From the NCBI RefSeq assembly GCF_001276715.1, contig NZ_LIUQ01000028.1, forward strand, positions 26,071 to 90,070: 64,000 bases of DNA, read 5' to 3'. Both the position numbers and the translations under genes were made by a program. Origin of the DNA: Planktothricoides sp. SR001 (GTDB lineage: Bacteria > Cyanobacteriota > Cyanobacteriia > Cyanobacteriales > Laspinemataceae). Positions 42,713-51,493 of the stretch are shown here, one piece after another (the stretch's first letter is position 1; the number at the start of each line of letters is the position of its first letter). Under the pieces are notes generated by a model that was not told the DNA's origin, ran no database searches, and saw nothing but the letters and a program-made list of their open reading frames with translations.

Positions 42713-45682
42713 ATGACCGACTTCAGCGATCGACTCAAAAACCTCTCCCCAGAAAAGCGACGTTCTGCCCTGGACACTCTGCCCGGTGATCTCGTCAACA
42801 CCGCCCAAACCGCACGGCTGCACCAATTGCTGACCGATTTTGACTTTATCCAAGCAAAACTGGCGGAGTTTGGGGTGCAAGCCTTAATTGAAGATTACAA
42901 TTTGGCGATAAAATCGGATGTATTGCTGAACCTGGAACAGAGGGAAACCCTGGAATTAATCGCTGGAGCGTTGCGGCGATCGGCTCATGTTTTAGAAGAG
43001 GATACAACCCAACTGGCGGGGCAACTTTGGGGGCGGTTGCTCTCCTTTGATCGGCCTGAAATAGTCGCTTTACTGGAACAAGCCAAACAAAAGCAGGAAA
43101 AACCCTGGTTTCGACCCCTTGCAGCCAACCTTACCCCCCCAGGCGGGCCACTAATTCGCACCCTCACCGGCCATAGTGATTCGGTCAATGCAGTCGCCAT
43201 CACACCGGACGGCAAACAAGCAGTTTCTGGATCCGATGATAAAACCCTAAAGCTATGGGATTTGGCTACGGGTTCGGAACTGGCCACCCTCAGAGGGCAT
43301 AGTGACTGGGTATGGGCAGTAGCCATCACACCGGACGGCAAACAAACGGTTTCCGCATCCGATGATAAGACCCTGAGACTGTGGGATTTGGCTACCGGGT
43401 CGGAACTGGCCACCCTCAGAGGGCATAGTAGCGTGGTAAATGCAGTAGCCATCACCCCGGACGGGAAACAAGCGGTTTCTGCATCCTGGGATAAGACCCT
43501 GAAACTGTGGGATTTGGGAACCGGGTCGGAACTGGGCAGCCTCACTGGGCATAGTGACGATGTAAATGCAGTGGCCATCACCCCAGACGGCAAACAAGCG
43601 ATTTCCGCATCTGATGATACCACCCTCAAACTCTGGGATTTGGCTACCTGGTCGGAAGTCGCCACTTTGACTGGGCATAGTAGCGGGGTAAGTGCAGTGG
43701 CTATTACCCCAGACGGCAAACAAGCGATTTCCGCATCTGATGATACCACCCTCAAACGCTGGGATTTGGCTACCGGAGCGGAAGTCGCCACTTTCAGAGG
43801 GCATAGTGATGATGTAAATGCAGTGGCCATCACCCCAGACGGCAAACAAGCGATTTCCGCATCTGATGATACCACCCTCAAACTCTGGGATTTGGCTACC
43901 GGAGCGGAAGTCGCCACTTTCAGAGGGCATAGTGATGAGGTAAATGCAGTGGCTATCACCCCGGACGGTAAACAAGCAGTTTCCGCATCTGTGGATAAAA
44001 CCCTCAAACTCTGGAATTTGGAGAGGGGGTCGGTACTGGCCTCCCTGACTGGGCATCGTAGCTTGGTCAATGCAGTAGCGATTACCCCGGACGGCAAACA
44101 AGCGGTTTCCGCATCTGATGATACCACCATCAAACTCTGGGATTTGGACAGAGGGTCGGTACGGGTCTCCCTAAGTGGACATAGTAAGGAGATATGGGCA
44201 GTGGCCATCACCCCAGACGGCAAACAAGCGGTTTCCGCATCCTTGGATAAAACCCTGAAACTGTGGGATTTGGCTACGGGGTTGGAATTGGCCACCCTGA
44301 GAGGGCATGGTAAGGGAGTAAGTGCAGTGGCCATCACCCCAGACGGCAAACAAGCGGTTTCTGCATCCGGGGATAACACCCTGAAACTTTGGGATTTGGC
44401 TACGGGGCTGGAAGTTACCAGTTTCAGGGGGCATAGTAGCCCGGTACTAGCAGTAGCCATCACGCCAGACGGCAAACAAGCGGTTTCCGCATCTGTGGAT
44501 AAAACCCTCAAACTGTGGGATTTGGCTACAGGTTTGGAACGGGCCTCTCTCACGGGGCATAGTGATTCGGTATGGGCAGTGGCCATTACCCCGGACGGCA
44601 AACAAGCGGTTTCTGCATCCTGGGATAACACCCTGAAACTTTGGGATTTAGCCAACGGTTCAGAACTAGCCACCCTCACTGGGCATAGTTTCTGGATAAG
44701 AGCAGTAGCCATCACCCCGGATGGCAAACAAGCGCTTTCCGTATCTGATGATACAACCCTGAAACTCTGGGATTTGGCTACCGGGTCGGAATTGGCCACC
44801 CTTAGAGGGCATAGTAGCTCGGTACTAGCAGTGGCCATCACCCCTTCGGGCAAACAAGCGCTTTCCGCATCCTTGGATGAAACCCTTAAACTCTGGGATT
44901 TACTCACGGGAAGGATAGTGGCAACATTTGGAGGTGAGGTTGGCTTTAAAAGTTGTGCAATGAAACCGGATGGAGTAACGGTGGTGGCGGGGGATACTTC
45001 TGGAGGGGTGCATTTTCTGCGGTTGGAGATGGATGCCCCCTTAGCCTCGCCTTGTGAGGGGTCGGAAAATCCCTTGAGTTTACTGTCCGAAGGCTTATCC
45101 CTGGTACAGCAGGGACGGGAGGAGGAGGCGATGTCCTGTTGGGAGAAAGCGGTGAAACTGCGACCGGATGCTGCCTCGATGATTTGGGGAAATGGGGGAA
45201 AGGCGCTTTATAAACAAGGCAAGGCGCTGTGGGAAGCAGAAAACTATGAAGGGGCGGTGCGTTGTTTTCAAGGGGCGGTAAAAGTGCAACCAGATAACGC
45301 CGAATATTGGAATTATTTGGCAGCGTCACAATACAATTCTGGGGATGCAGAAGCGGCACTTTCTAGTTATGAAACTGCCTTAAAGTTACAACCCGACGAC
45401 GCTAATATTTGGGATAATCGCGGTTATGCTTTCCATATTTTAGGTCGCTATGAGGAAGCAATAGCGAGTTACCAAAAAGCCTTAGAGTTGGACTCTAATT
45501 ATGCCAACGCTTACTATAATATTGCTTGTCTTTATGGGTTACAAGGGGATGTAGATTTAGCGGTTCAAAACTTACAACGGGCGATTTCGTTAGATTCAAG
45601 ATATCGCAAGATGGCGAAAACTGACCAGGACTTTGAGAGGATTCGCGGGGATAGTCGATTTCGGGCGTTGTTAGGGGAGTGA
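42713..45682 (+). CDS. APAF-helical / 14-blade WD40 / TPR protein
   Basis: 989 residues. Residues 20-145 form the helical region typical of APAF1/STAND proteins (RLHQLLTDFDFIQAKLAEFG, AHVLEEDTTQLAGQLWGRLL, LAANLTPPGGPLIRTLTGH). Then come 14 WD40 blades (about 147-740) almost identical to one another, each with AVAITPDGKQA and TLKLWDL, followed by a degenerate fifteenth and about five TPRs (785-985). Fourteen blades equal two seven-bladed propellers. There is no NTPase here; the NTPase lies in the preceding gene, so the two probably form one receptor in two chains. The blades differ mainly at exposed positions, which suggests ligand diversification or concerted gene conversion. An antisense frame across the array is not a gene. 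Confidence 0.9.
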   Translation: MTDFSDRLKNLSPEKRRSALDTLPGDLVNTAQTARLHQLLTDFDFIQAKLAEFGVQALIEDYNLAIKSDVLLNLEQRETLELIAGALRRSAHVLEEDTTQLAGQLWGRLLSFDRPEIVALLEQAKQKQEKPWFRPLAANLTPPGGPLIRTLTGHSDSVNAVAITPDGKQAVSGSDDKTLKLWDLATGSELATLRGHSDWVWAVAITPDGKQTVSASDDKTLRLWDLATGSELATLRGHSSVVNAVAITPDGKQAVSASWDKTLKLWDLGTGSELGSLTGHSDDVNAVAITPDGKQAISASDDTTLKLWDLATWSEVATLTGHSSGVSAVAITPDGKQAISASDDTTLKRWDLATGAEVATFRGHSDDVNAVAITPDGKQAISASDDTTLKLWDLATGAEVATFRGHSDEVNAVAITPDGKQAVSASVDKTLKLWNLERGSVLASLTGHRSLVNAVAITPDGKQAVSASDDTTIKLWDLDRGSVRVSLSGHSKEIWAVAITPDGKQAVSASLDKTLKLWDLATGLELATLRGHGKGVSAVAITPDGKQAVSASGDNTLKLWDLATGLEVTSFRGHSSPVLAVAITPDGKQAVSASVDKTLKLWDLATGLERASLTGHSDSVWAVAITPDGKQAVSASWDNTLKLWDLANGSELATLTGHSFWIRAVAITPDGKQALSVSDDTTLKLWDLATGSELATLRGHSSSVLAVAITPSGKQALSASLDETLKLWDLLTGRIVATFGGEVGFKSCAMKPDGVTVVAGDTSGGVHFLRLEMDAPLASPCEGSENPLSLLSEGLSLVQQGREEEAMSCWEKAVKLRPDAASMIWGNGGKALYKQGKALWEAENYEGAVRCFQGAVKVQPDNAEYWNYLAASQYNSGDAEAALSSYETALKLQPDDANIWDNRGYAFHILGRYEEAIASYQKALELDSNYANAYYNIACLYGLQGDVDLAVQNLQRAISLDSRYRKMAKTDQDFERIRGDSRFRALLGE

Positions 45683-45734
45683 GAAAGCGGGTTTTTGTGG
45701 TGCTACCGGGGTTTCCTAGAGTAAACCTAACCGC

Positions 45735-45870
45735 CAGGGAATAAATTCCCTGGCTAATAGCGAAAGTCGGTTAAAACCGACTAAAATTCTTTTAATATAA
45801 GCATCAAGAGTCGGTTTTAACCGACTTGCGCTATGAGGCGGGGATTTCAATCCCCGCCGGTTGTGGTTTA
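45735..45870. repeat. Nested palindromes with GTCGGTTTTAACCGAC
   Basis: Inverted repeats such as AGTCGGTTAAAACCGACT / AGTCGGTTTTAACCGACT and GGCGGGGATTTCAATCCCCGCC. A related group is at 50697-50885. Between the WD40 gene and the palindrome cluster. Confidence 0.85.
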
Positions 45871-45904
45871 TTAATCTAAAAACCGCTGTAATTACCTGTA
45901 CTTT

Positions 45905-46195
45905 TGTTGCCAAAAAGAAACCCGGTTTCTGGGTGGGAAAAGAAACCGGGTTTCTGTCGTGGAGAAAAGAAACCGGGTTTCTGTCGTGGAGAAAAGAAAC
46001 CCGGTTTCTGTCGTGCTAATTACGGTTAACGGTTGTTGCCAAAAAGAAACCCGGTTTCTGAAACCCCAAAAAGAAACCGGGTTTCTGGGTTGGGGAAAAG
46101 AAACCGGGTTTCTGTGGTGGAGAAAAGAAACCGGGTTTCTGTCGTGGTAATTAGAGTTAACGGTTGTTGCCAAAAAGAAACCCGGTTTCTGAACC
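45905..46195. repeat. AGAAACC-S-GGTTTCT cluster, about nine copies
   Basis: Palindromes separated by TGTCGTGGAGAAA or TGTGGTGGAGAAA spacers. The group ends three codons from the stop of the YoeB toxin gene. A similar cluster stands on the far side of the toxin-antitoxin pair (47180-47495). Confidence 0.9.
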
Positions 46196-46202
46196 TCACT
46201 GT

Positions 46203-46526
46203 TTAATCTGATTGATAATGATAACGTGCTTGTAAAAAATAAACCTTATTTCCTGTTACTTTGTAAACTAAACGATGCTCTAAATCAATACGTCTTGACC
46301 AAGTATCTGCGGCAATATATTTTAGCGGTTCAGGTTTTCCTAACCCGGTAAATGGTTCACCATCAAGGATATCTGCGACTAAATCTAGGATTTTATCCCC
46401 TTTTTTGGGTTCAGTGCGATACCACCAAGCTAAATCGGCTTTAAAATCGGGACTAAATACAGGAAAATAACCTGAAATATGATTATTAGGGTTTTCATTG
46501 CCTGGTTTTTTCTTTTTAGGACTCAA
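46203..46526 (-). CDS. yoeB: YoeB/Txe-family toxin
   Basis: 107 residues. A lysine-rich start (MSPKKKKPGNENPN) precedes the RelE/YoeB fold: DFKADLAWWYRTEPKKGDKI, EPFTGLGKPEPLKY, TWSRRIDLEHRLVYKV and QARYHYQ. The catalytic triad region of YoeB (E46, R65, H83 in E. coli) corresponds to GKPEPLK, SRRID and the C-terminal RYHY, all present, so it should be an active mRNA interferase. Its start lies 11 bp inside the antitoxin gene. The start extension is longer than in typical YoeB. Confidence 0.85.
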   Translation of the reverse strand: MSPKKKKPGNENPNNHISGYFPVFSPDFKADLAWWYRTEPKKGDKILDLVADILDGEPFTGLGKPEPLKYIAADTWSRRIDLEHRLVYKVTGNKVYFLQARYHYQSD

Positions 46527-46803
46527 TTCCTAACTCCTCTTTTAATTCAGCTACCGTTTGAGGAGTTGCGGTGCTATTTTCTGACCATTCTAAAGCACGA
46601 AATAACCGTTTCGCATTTTCGGGCGATCGCAGTAAATAGACACATTCTAATAAACTTTCTAGCTCATCTTCGGCAATTAACGCCACATTTTTCTCATTGC
46701 GACGCTTAATGACCACAATCTGACGCTCATCACAAACTTGATCCAAAATAGTGGCTAAATTCATTCTCGCTTGAGAATAAGTGGTTTCTTTGCTTAACAT
46801 CAT
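46516..46803 (-). CDS. yefM: YefM/Phd-family antitoxin
   Basis: 95 residues. The N-terminus has the Phd/YefM DNA-binding region (TYSQARMNLATILDQVCDER, IVVIKRRNEKNVALIAEDEL) and the C-terminus the toxin-binding tail (SPENAKRLFRALEWSENSTA). It overlaps the toxin gene by 11 bp, and the order antitoxin-toxin is standard, so both are on one transcript that the antitoxin should repress. A start two residues later at the second Met is equally possible. Confidence 0.85.
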   Translation of the reverse strand: MMLSKETTYSQARMNLATILDQVCDERQIVVIKRRNEKNVALIAEDELESLLECVYLLRSPENAKRLFRALEWSENSTATPQTVAELKEELGIES

Positions 46804-46968
46804 TTTTGCTAGATAACTCGTACAACATTATTGTACAATACTTAGGGGCTTTTGCTCCACTAATTCTGGTAAACTTCGACACCTGATGCTGGGAAATTGT
46901 CTCAGCCATGTTTCCAGAAGGTAAAATATTAGATACAGCACTAGACTGACAAACAAAAACTATTCGAG
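46804..46968. promoter_or_regulatory. Probable promoter/operator region of yefM-yoeB
   Basis: Divergent spacer between yefM and the small ORF at 46969. It contains the near-palindrome CTCGTACAACATTATTGTACAA (cut: GTACAACATTATTGTAC, 46819-46835), of the form GTAC-AA...TT-GTAC, placed just upstream of the yefM start. YefM-type operators contain TGTACA palindromes, so this is a plausible operator. Confidence 0.5.
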
Positions 46969-47160
46969 ATGCTCGATCGCGAACTGCACCCAACCCCCCA
47001 CAAACCAGCCCCAGAACTCCAACCTGGAAACTTTCCCAACGAGGGCCAGTGGCTTACTGCCGTCTTTGATCGACACTTCAGCGCGATCGAACCGGGCGAA
47101 ATTGCGATCGAACCACGCCAACCCATCCGAGTTGACGAAACCCTGTTTGGCGAACCATGA
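46969..47160 (+). CDS. Unrecognised small ORF cut off at a repeat boundary
   Basis: 63 residues (WLTAVFDRHFSAIEPGEIAI is the most protein-like stretch). Its stop overlaps an ATG (CCATGA) that begins MKIILDVSV and then runs directly into the palindrome cluster. The arrangement looks like an operon whose second gene was destroyed by the repeats; MKIILD is a common start of PIN or similar toxins. No domain is recognised. Both readings are weak. Confidence 0.3.
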   Translation: MLDRELHPTPHKPAPELQPGNFPNEGQWLTAVFDRHFSAIEPGEIAIEPRQPIRVDETLFGEP

Positions 47161-47179
47161 AAATTATTCTCGATGTTTC

Positions 47180-47495
47180 TGTCGTGGAGAAAAGAAACCG
47201 GGTTTCTGTGGTGCTAATTACGGTTAACTGTTTTTGCCAAAAAGAAACCCGGTTTCTGAACCTCAAAAAGAAACCGGGTTTCTGTGGTGGAGAAAAGAAA
47301 CCGGGTTTCTCGTGGAGAAAAGAAACCGGGTTTCTCGTGGAGAAAAGAAACCGGGTTTTTCGTGGAGAAAAGAAACCGGGTTTCTGTGGTGCAAAAAACA
47401 GTTAACGGTTGTTGCCAAAAAGAAACCCGGTTTCTGAACCCCCAAAAAGAAACCCGGTTTCTGAACCCCCAAAAATAAACCCGGTTTCTGGGTTG
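47180..47495. repeat. AGAAACC-S-GGTTTCT cluster with CGTGGAGAAA spacers
   Basis: About twelve palindromes, four of them in a row at a 23-24-bp period (AGAAACCGGGTTTCTCGTGG). The period and near identity superficially resemble a CRISPR, but repeats are palindromic and the spacers are not unique. The cluster ends 50 bases before sfsA. Confidence 0.9.
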
Positions 47496-47545
47496 GAAAA
47501 TTTTGTGATATAATCAACCAATCAATCAATAAAATTATCCTGATA

Positions 47546-48283
47546 ATGACCGATTTTATTTACCCGTTTCCGCCCTTATTTCCCGGTATTCTGATTAAAC
47601 GCTATAAACGTTTTTTGGCTGATATTGAATTGACAAACGGCGAAAAAATTACCGCCCATTGTGCTAACCCTGGGAAAATGTTGGGATTATCAGAACCTGG
47701 GTTTCGGGTGATGGTTTCCCGCAGTGATAATCCTAAGAGAAAGTTAGCTTATAGTTTGGAGTTGGTGGAGGCAAAAAATCAGCACCAAGCTACCTGGGTG
47801 GGGGTGAATACGAGTTTACCCAATCAGGTGATTAAGCTGGCATTAGAAAACCGCATTTTTCCCCAGTTAGGAGATTATACAACGGTGAAGCCAGAGGTAC
47901 GTTATGGTCAGGATAATAACAGTCGTGTGGATTTTTTGTTGACCGGAAATTCAGGTAATTCTCCTATTTATGTAGAGGTAAAAAATGTGACTTGGGCTGA
48001 TGGGAATATTGCCCGGTTTCCTGATGCGGTGACGACCCGGGGACAGAAACATTTACAGGAGTTAATGGGAATTGTCGCTGCCGGGGGACGGGCGGTGACT
48101 TTATATTTTATTAACCGCAATGATTGCACTCATTTTGCCCCTGGGGATAGCATCGATCCGGTTTATGGTGCTAAGTTACGAGAGGCGATCGCCTGTGGTA
48201 TGGAAATATTACCCTGTCGGTTTGAACCTAGTCCCCAAGGGGTAAAATTTTTGGGATTTGCTGATTTATGCGTCAATGATTAA
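47546..48283 (+). CDS. sfsA: SfsA family protein
   Basis: 245 residues, normal length. Typical features: LFPGILIKRYKRFLADIEL, HCANPGKMLGLSEPG, LAYSLELVEAKNQH, VEVKNVTWADGNIARFPDAV, TTRGQKHLQELM. SfsA is an OB-fold plus PD-(D/E)xK nuclease-like protein first named in E. coli for maltose-gene stimulation. The EVK motif and DFLL strand supply the nuclease-like active site. In cyanobacteria it is a solitary gene of unclear role. It sits alone between two repeat blocks. Confidence 0.9.
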   Translation: MTDFIYPFPPLFPGILIKRYKRFLADIELTNGEKITAHCANPGKMLGLSEPGFRVMVSRSDNPKRKLAYSLELVEAKNQHQATWVGVNTSLPNQVIKLALENRIFPQLGDYTTVKPEVRYGQDNNSRVDFLLTGNSGNSPIYVEVKNVTWADGNIARFPDAVTTRGQKHLQELMGIVAAGGRAVTLYFINRNDCTHFAPGDSIDPVYGAKLREAIACGMEILPCRFEPSPQGVKFLGFADLCVND

Positions 48284-48300
48284 TCAATCATTAATTCCCA

Positions 48301-48643
48301 AAAACACAGGGCGGTAATTTCCCACCCGAATTATGTTAATTACGGTTTAATCAACCTTGCTAAATCGCCGGTAGTGGATTCCCGCGAAGGCGGGAATGAC
48401 AGTTTTTTTGTACTTCATAAATCAGACAATTGCTATAATTAATTGCCAAAAAAACAGGGTGGAAAATGGCCACCCGAATTATGTTAATCGTAGTGGATTC
48501 CCGCCTGCGCGGGAATGACAGTTTTTTTTGTACCTCATAAATCAGACAATTGCTATAATTCATTACCAAAAAAACAGGGTGGAGAATGCCCACCCGAATT
48601 AGGTTAATTACGGTTTAATTAACCTTGCTAAATCGCCGGTAAT
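48301..48643. repeat. Three tandem copies of a ~118-147-bp unit
   Basis: The phrase ACAGGGTGG...CCCACCCGAATTA recurs near 48306, 48453 and 48572. Two copies include a palindrome ATTCCCGCGAAGGCGGGAAT (48378-48397) or ATTCCCGCCTGCGCGGGAAT (48497-48516) followed by GACAGTTTTTTTGTAC. The last copy runs into the 3' end of the gene at 48628, whose final codons (LPAI-stop) read through the shared phrase TTGCTAAATCGCCGGTA. Confidence 0.85.
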
Positions 48644-48834
48644 TGAAGATTAAAAATGCCATTAGCCTCGCGTTGTATCGCGCCATTGTTGATGGCTTGA
48701 TACAAGTTATGCAGGGCTTTTAAATCTGAAGGCTGGTAGACTTTCCAAGCTAAGACTTGGCGAATAAGTGCTTCGGACTCCACACTCATAACCCCAGTCA
48801 TAAATGCTGACTGGACTAATTTATGAATCATCAT
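48628..48834 (-). CDS. Small conserved-looking hypothetical protein
   Basis: 68 residues from ATG 48834. Helical, with MIHKLVQSAFMTGVMSVESE and RQVLAWKVYQPSDLKALHNL. Many cyanobacterial genomes hold short proteins of this kind, but I know no function. The frame extends upstream by four codons (48846). The last four codons are inside a repeat unit, so the C-terminus is probably not original. It may act as a small regulatory protein; this is a guess. Confidence 0.5.
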   Translation of the reverse strand: MMIHKLVQSAFMTGVMSVESEALIRQVLAWKVYQPSDLKALHNLYQAINNGAIQREANGIFNLQLPAI

Positions 48835-49086
48835 ACAAACACGCACCCTGGGAAATCAATTTCTTCCTATATAACATAATTTTGCTCTTGAGTGGTTGAG
48901 TTATATCAGCTAACTTGGTGATTTTTAGCACTTTGATCGGTGATATCGATCGCAAAATCTGGACGAGAAACCGGGAGTTATAGAAGAAACGGGGTTTTTT
49001 TTCACGATTAGGAGTGGATTTTGTAAACTGGAGCAACTAAATTTTAGTTTATGATTAGTTTGTGATTCAATTTATAATCTCATCCT

Positions 49087-50376
49087 ATGGTAGCTATAGA
49101 ATATCGTCAGCGTCGCGAGCAATTGATGGAAAAAATCGGCCAAGGAACTGCTATATTTCATAGTGCGCCCCTGGCGGTGATGCACAATGATGTGGAATAT
49201 ACTTTTCGGCAGGATAGCAGTTTTTTCTATTTGACCGGGTTTGATGAACCCGACGCGGTAATTGTGCTGGCGCCACACCATAAAGAGCACCGTTTTGTCC
49301 TGTTTGTCCAACCAAAAGACCCGGATAAAGAAGTCTGGACGGGATATCGCGCTGGGGTGGAAGGGGCTAAAGAACGTTATGGGGCTGATGAAGCTTATCC
49401 CATTACGGAATTAAATGAAAAATTGCCCCAATATTTGCTGGAAGCCGATCGCATTTATTATCATTTTGGCCGCGATCGCAATTTTAATGAAACCATTGTC
49501 AAAATTTGGCAACGGTTAATGACCACTTATCCCAAGCGGGGCACAGGCCCGATCGCCATTCAAGACTCTGGCACAATTCTTAACCCCATGCGCCAAATTA
49601 AAAGTATGGCGGAATTAGAATTAATGCGAAAAGCTGCGGCTATTTCCGTAGAAGCCCATAACCATGCCCGCGAATTTGCTAAACCGGGACGCTATGAATA
49701 TGAAATTCAAGCGGAAATGGACTATATTTTTCGCAAACATGGCGGCAATGGCCCTGCTTATCCTTCGATTATTGCCTCTGGGCCAAATAGCTGTGTTTTG
49801 CACTATGTGGAAAACAATCGCCAACTCCAAGACGGGGATTTATTGTTAATTGATGCGGGCTGTGCATACAATTATTACAATGCAGATATTACCCGTACTT
49901 TTCCGGTAAATGGCCAATTTACTCCCGAACAAAAAATCCTCTATGACATTGTTTTAGAAGCCCAAGAAAAGGCGATCGCACAAGTAAAACCGGGCAATCC
50001 TTACAATCAAGTCCATGAAACAGCGGTCAGAGTTTTAGTAGAAGGATTGCTAGATTTAGGACTCTTAATGGGGGACATAGAAGAAATTATTAAAGAGGAA
50101 AAATATAAACCATTTTATATGCATCGGACTGGTCATTGGTTAGGTCTAGATGTGCATGATGTAGGGGTTTATCAATATGGCGAAAATCCCTATCCTTTAC
50201 AACCAGGAAATGTGCTGACGGTAGAACCAGGAATTTATATCGGGCCGACCACAAAACCCGTGGAAGGGCAACCAGAAATCCCTGACCGTTGGCGAGGGAT
50301 TGGTATTCGGATTGAGGATGATGTTTTAGTCACTGCGGAAGGCCATGATATTTTAACTTCTGGGGTGCCTAAATAA
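49087..50376 (+). CDS. pepP: Xaa-Pro aminopeptidase
   Basis: 429 residues. Aminopeptidase P N-terminal domain (YRQRREQLMEKIGQGTAIF, QDSSFFYLTGFDEPDAVIVL) followed by the pita-bread M24 domain. Metal ligands can be seen in LLIDAGCAYNYYNADITRTF (two Asp), HRTGHWLGLDVHDVG (His), LTVEPGIYIG (Glu) and GIGIRIEDDVLVT (Glu). Two manganese ions are usual. It removes N-terminal residues ahead of proline, so it takes part in peptide turnover. Length is normal. A hairpin terminator overlaps the stop codon. Spacing to the previous gene on the other strand is about 250 bp. Confidence 0.9.
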   Translation: MVAIEYRQRREQLMEKIGQGTAIFHSAPLAVMHNDVEYTFRQDSSFFYLTGFDEPDAVIVLAPHHKEHRFVLFVQPKDPDKEVWTGYRAGVEGAKERYGADEAYPITELNEKLPQYLLEADRIYYHFGRDRNFNETIVKIWQRLMTTYPKRGTGPIAIQDSGTILNPMRQIKSMAELELMRKAAAISVEAHNHAREFAKPGRYEYEIQAEMDYIFRKHGGNGPAYPSIIASGPNSCVLHYVENNRQLQDGDLLLIDAGCAYNYYNADITRTFPVNGQFTPEQKILYDIVLEAQEKAIAQVKPGNPYNQVHETAVRVLVEGLLDLGLLMGDIEEIIKEEKYKPFYMHRTGHWLGLDVHDVGVYQYGENPYPLQPGNVLTVEPGIYIGPTTKPVEGQPEIPDRWRGIGIRIEDDVLVTAEGHDILTSGVPK

Positions 50377-50411
50377 ACCCAAAAAACGGGTAAAAACCGG
50401 GTTTATTTTTT
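50374..50411 (+). terminator. Intrinsic terminator at the pepP stop
   Basis: TAAACCC (its TAA is the stop codon) / GGGTTTA, loop of 18 bases that can pair further (ACGGGT/ACCCGT-like), then TTTTTT. It uses the AAACCGGGTTT palindrome seen in the repeat family, suggesting the repeats double as terminators. Confidence 0.65.
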
Positions 50412-50414
50412 GAA

Positions 50415-51048
50415 AACGTAGGGGCGAATGGCCATTCGCCCCTACATATTCACCACAGAAACCCGGTTTCTTTTCTGGATAGCAGTGGGGTTTCAGAAAC
50501 CGGGTTTCTTTTTGGCAATATAGGGGCGAATGGCCATTCGCCCCTATATATTCACCACAGAAACCCGGTTTCTTTTCTGGATAGCAGAAACCCGTTTTAT
50601 TTTATTGAGTTTAACAAAAATTCATACAATTTGGGCCCTACGTCCTTTTCGCCCAAATAAACCTTGGAATTGTATAGTTTTAAAATTGGTAAAATAGTCG
50701 GTTTTAACCGACTGTAGGGGTCAACGGCCGTTGACCCCTACAGGCGGGGATTTTAATCCCCGCCGGATTTTAATCCCCGCCGAATTTTAATCCCCGCAAT
50801 CGTCGGTTAATTGCGGGGGTACATAAACCGCCTGGGGTTAAAACCCCCGGCTAATAGCGGAAGTCGGTTAAAACCGACTCTGGATTATTTTCAAATTGGT
50901 AATACCATTTACAAAAATTCATACAATTTGGCTGCTACGTTTTTTTCGCCCAAATAAACCTTGGAATTGTATAGGTTTTAAAATTGATATAAATCGGCAT
51001 CAAGAATATTGAGCAAATCTTTTTCAAAACTTTTTTAAACCTCAATTT
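50415..51048. repeat. Repeat-filled spacer after pepP
   Basis: Contains four AGAAACC-S-GGTTTCT copies and two 28-bp-type palindromes (50420 and 50521). A 77-bp direct repeat (about 50615-50690 and 50908-50985, with ACAAAAATTCATACAATTTG and AAATAAACCTTGGAATTGTA) follows, and nested GTCGGTTTTAACCGAC / GCGGGGATTTTAATCCCCGC palindromes lie between (50697-50885). No gene. Confidence 0.9.
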
Positions 51049-51258
51049 TCATGGTTTGTTATGGAGTCTTTTAAAAATAGCATCGCGGCTGACTGTCTCA
51101 CTATTTTCGCCTTCTTTAATCGCATTTTTCATCGCAATATCTTCTAGGGCTTCCGCTAAAATTTCCGAAAACTCTTCTTGTTGTTCTTGGAGTAACTCAA
51201 CGATTGCCGCTTTGAGTAATTCTTTCAGTTTAGTTTCGTCTAGGGTGATTTCAGTCAT
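51049..51258 (-). CDS. Small acidic helical protein, possible antitoxin
   Basis: 69 residues, mostly helix: LDETKLKELLKAAIVELLQE, EFSEILAEALEDIAMKNAIK and SRDAIFKRLHNKP. Short acidic proteins of this type in cyanobacteria are often antitoxins in front of PIN or RelE toxins, but the downstream side (51.0 kb and lower) is repeat DNA without a toxin. It thus looks like another orphan antitoxin. I do not recognise a named family. Confidence 0.55.
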   Translation of the reverse strand: MTEITLDETKLKELLKAAIVELLQEQQEEFSEILAEALEDIAMKNAIKEGENSETVSRDAIFKRLHNKP

Positions 51259-51309
51259 AGTGTTTTTTGTAATTTGTCAACTAAATTATAACTCACCAGA
51301 ATAAACCCG

Positions 51310-51475
51310 ATTCGTCAGAAACCGGGTTTCTTATTGAAAGGATCCAGAAAACGGGTTTATTTTTGGCAAAATAGGGGCGAATGGCCATTCGCCCCTACAT
51401 TAGCACCACAGAAACCCGGTTTCTTTTCTTTCTGCTTTTATGTCAAAATTATCGCAGAAACCCGGTTTCTTTTTC
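51310..51475. repeat. AGAAACC-S-GGTTTCT cluster upstream of the response regulator
   Basis: Four palindromes and one 28-bp-type palindrome (51372-51398). The last palindrome ends about 20 bases before the response regulator start, within its probable leader, so it can form a hairpin next to the ribosome binding site. Confidence 0.9.
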
Positions 51476-51493
51476 CTGTGAAAATTATCGCTT

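Noticed and set aside
42985..44907. Long minus-strand frame (640 codons) opposite the WD40 gene
   Set aside because: It is the antisense reading of a perfect DNA repeat; the repeated codons keep all frames open. No domain in the product.
46730..46993. Minus-strand 87-codon frame over the yefM start
   Set aside because: It overlaps the yefM gene in another frame and has no domain; the region is better read as promoter.
47180..47495. CRISPR-like regular repeats
   Set aside because: The units are palindromic and the spacers are short and alike; no cas genes; the same palindrome occurs all over accessory spacers.
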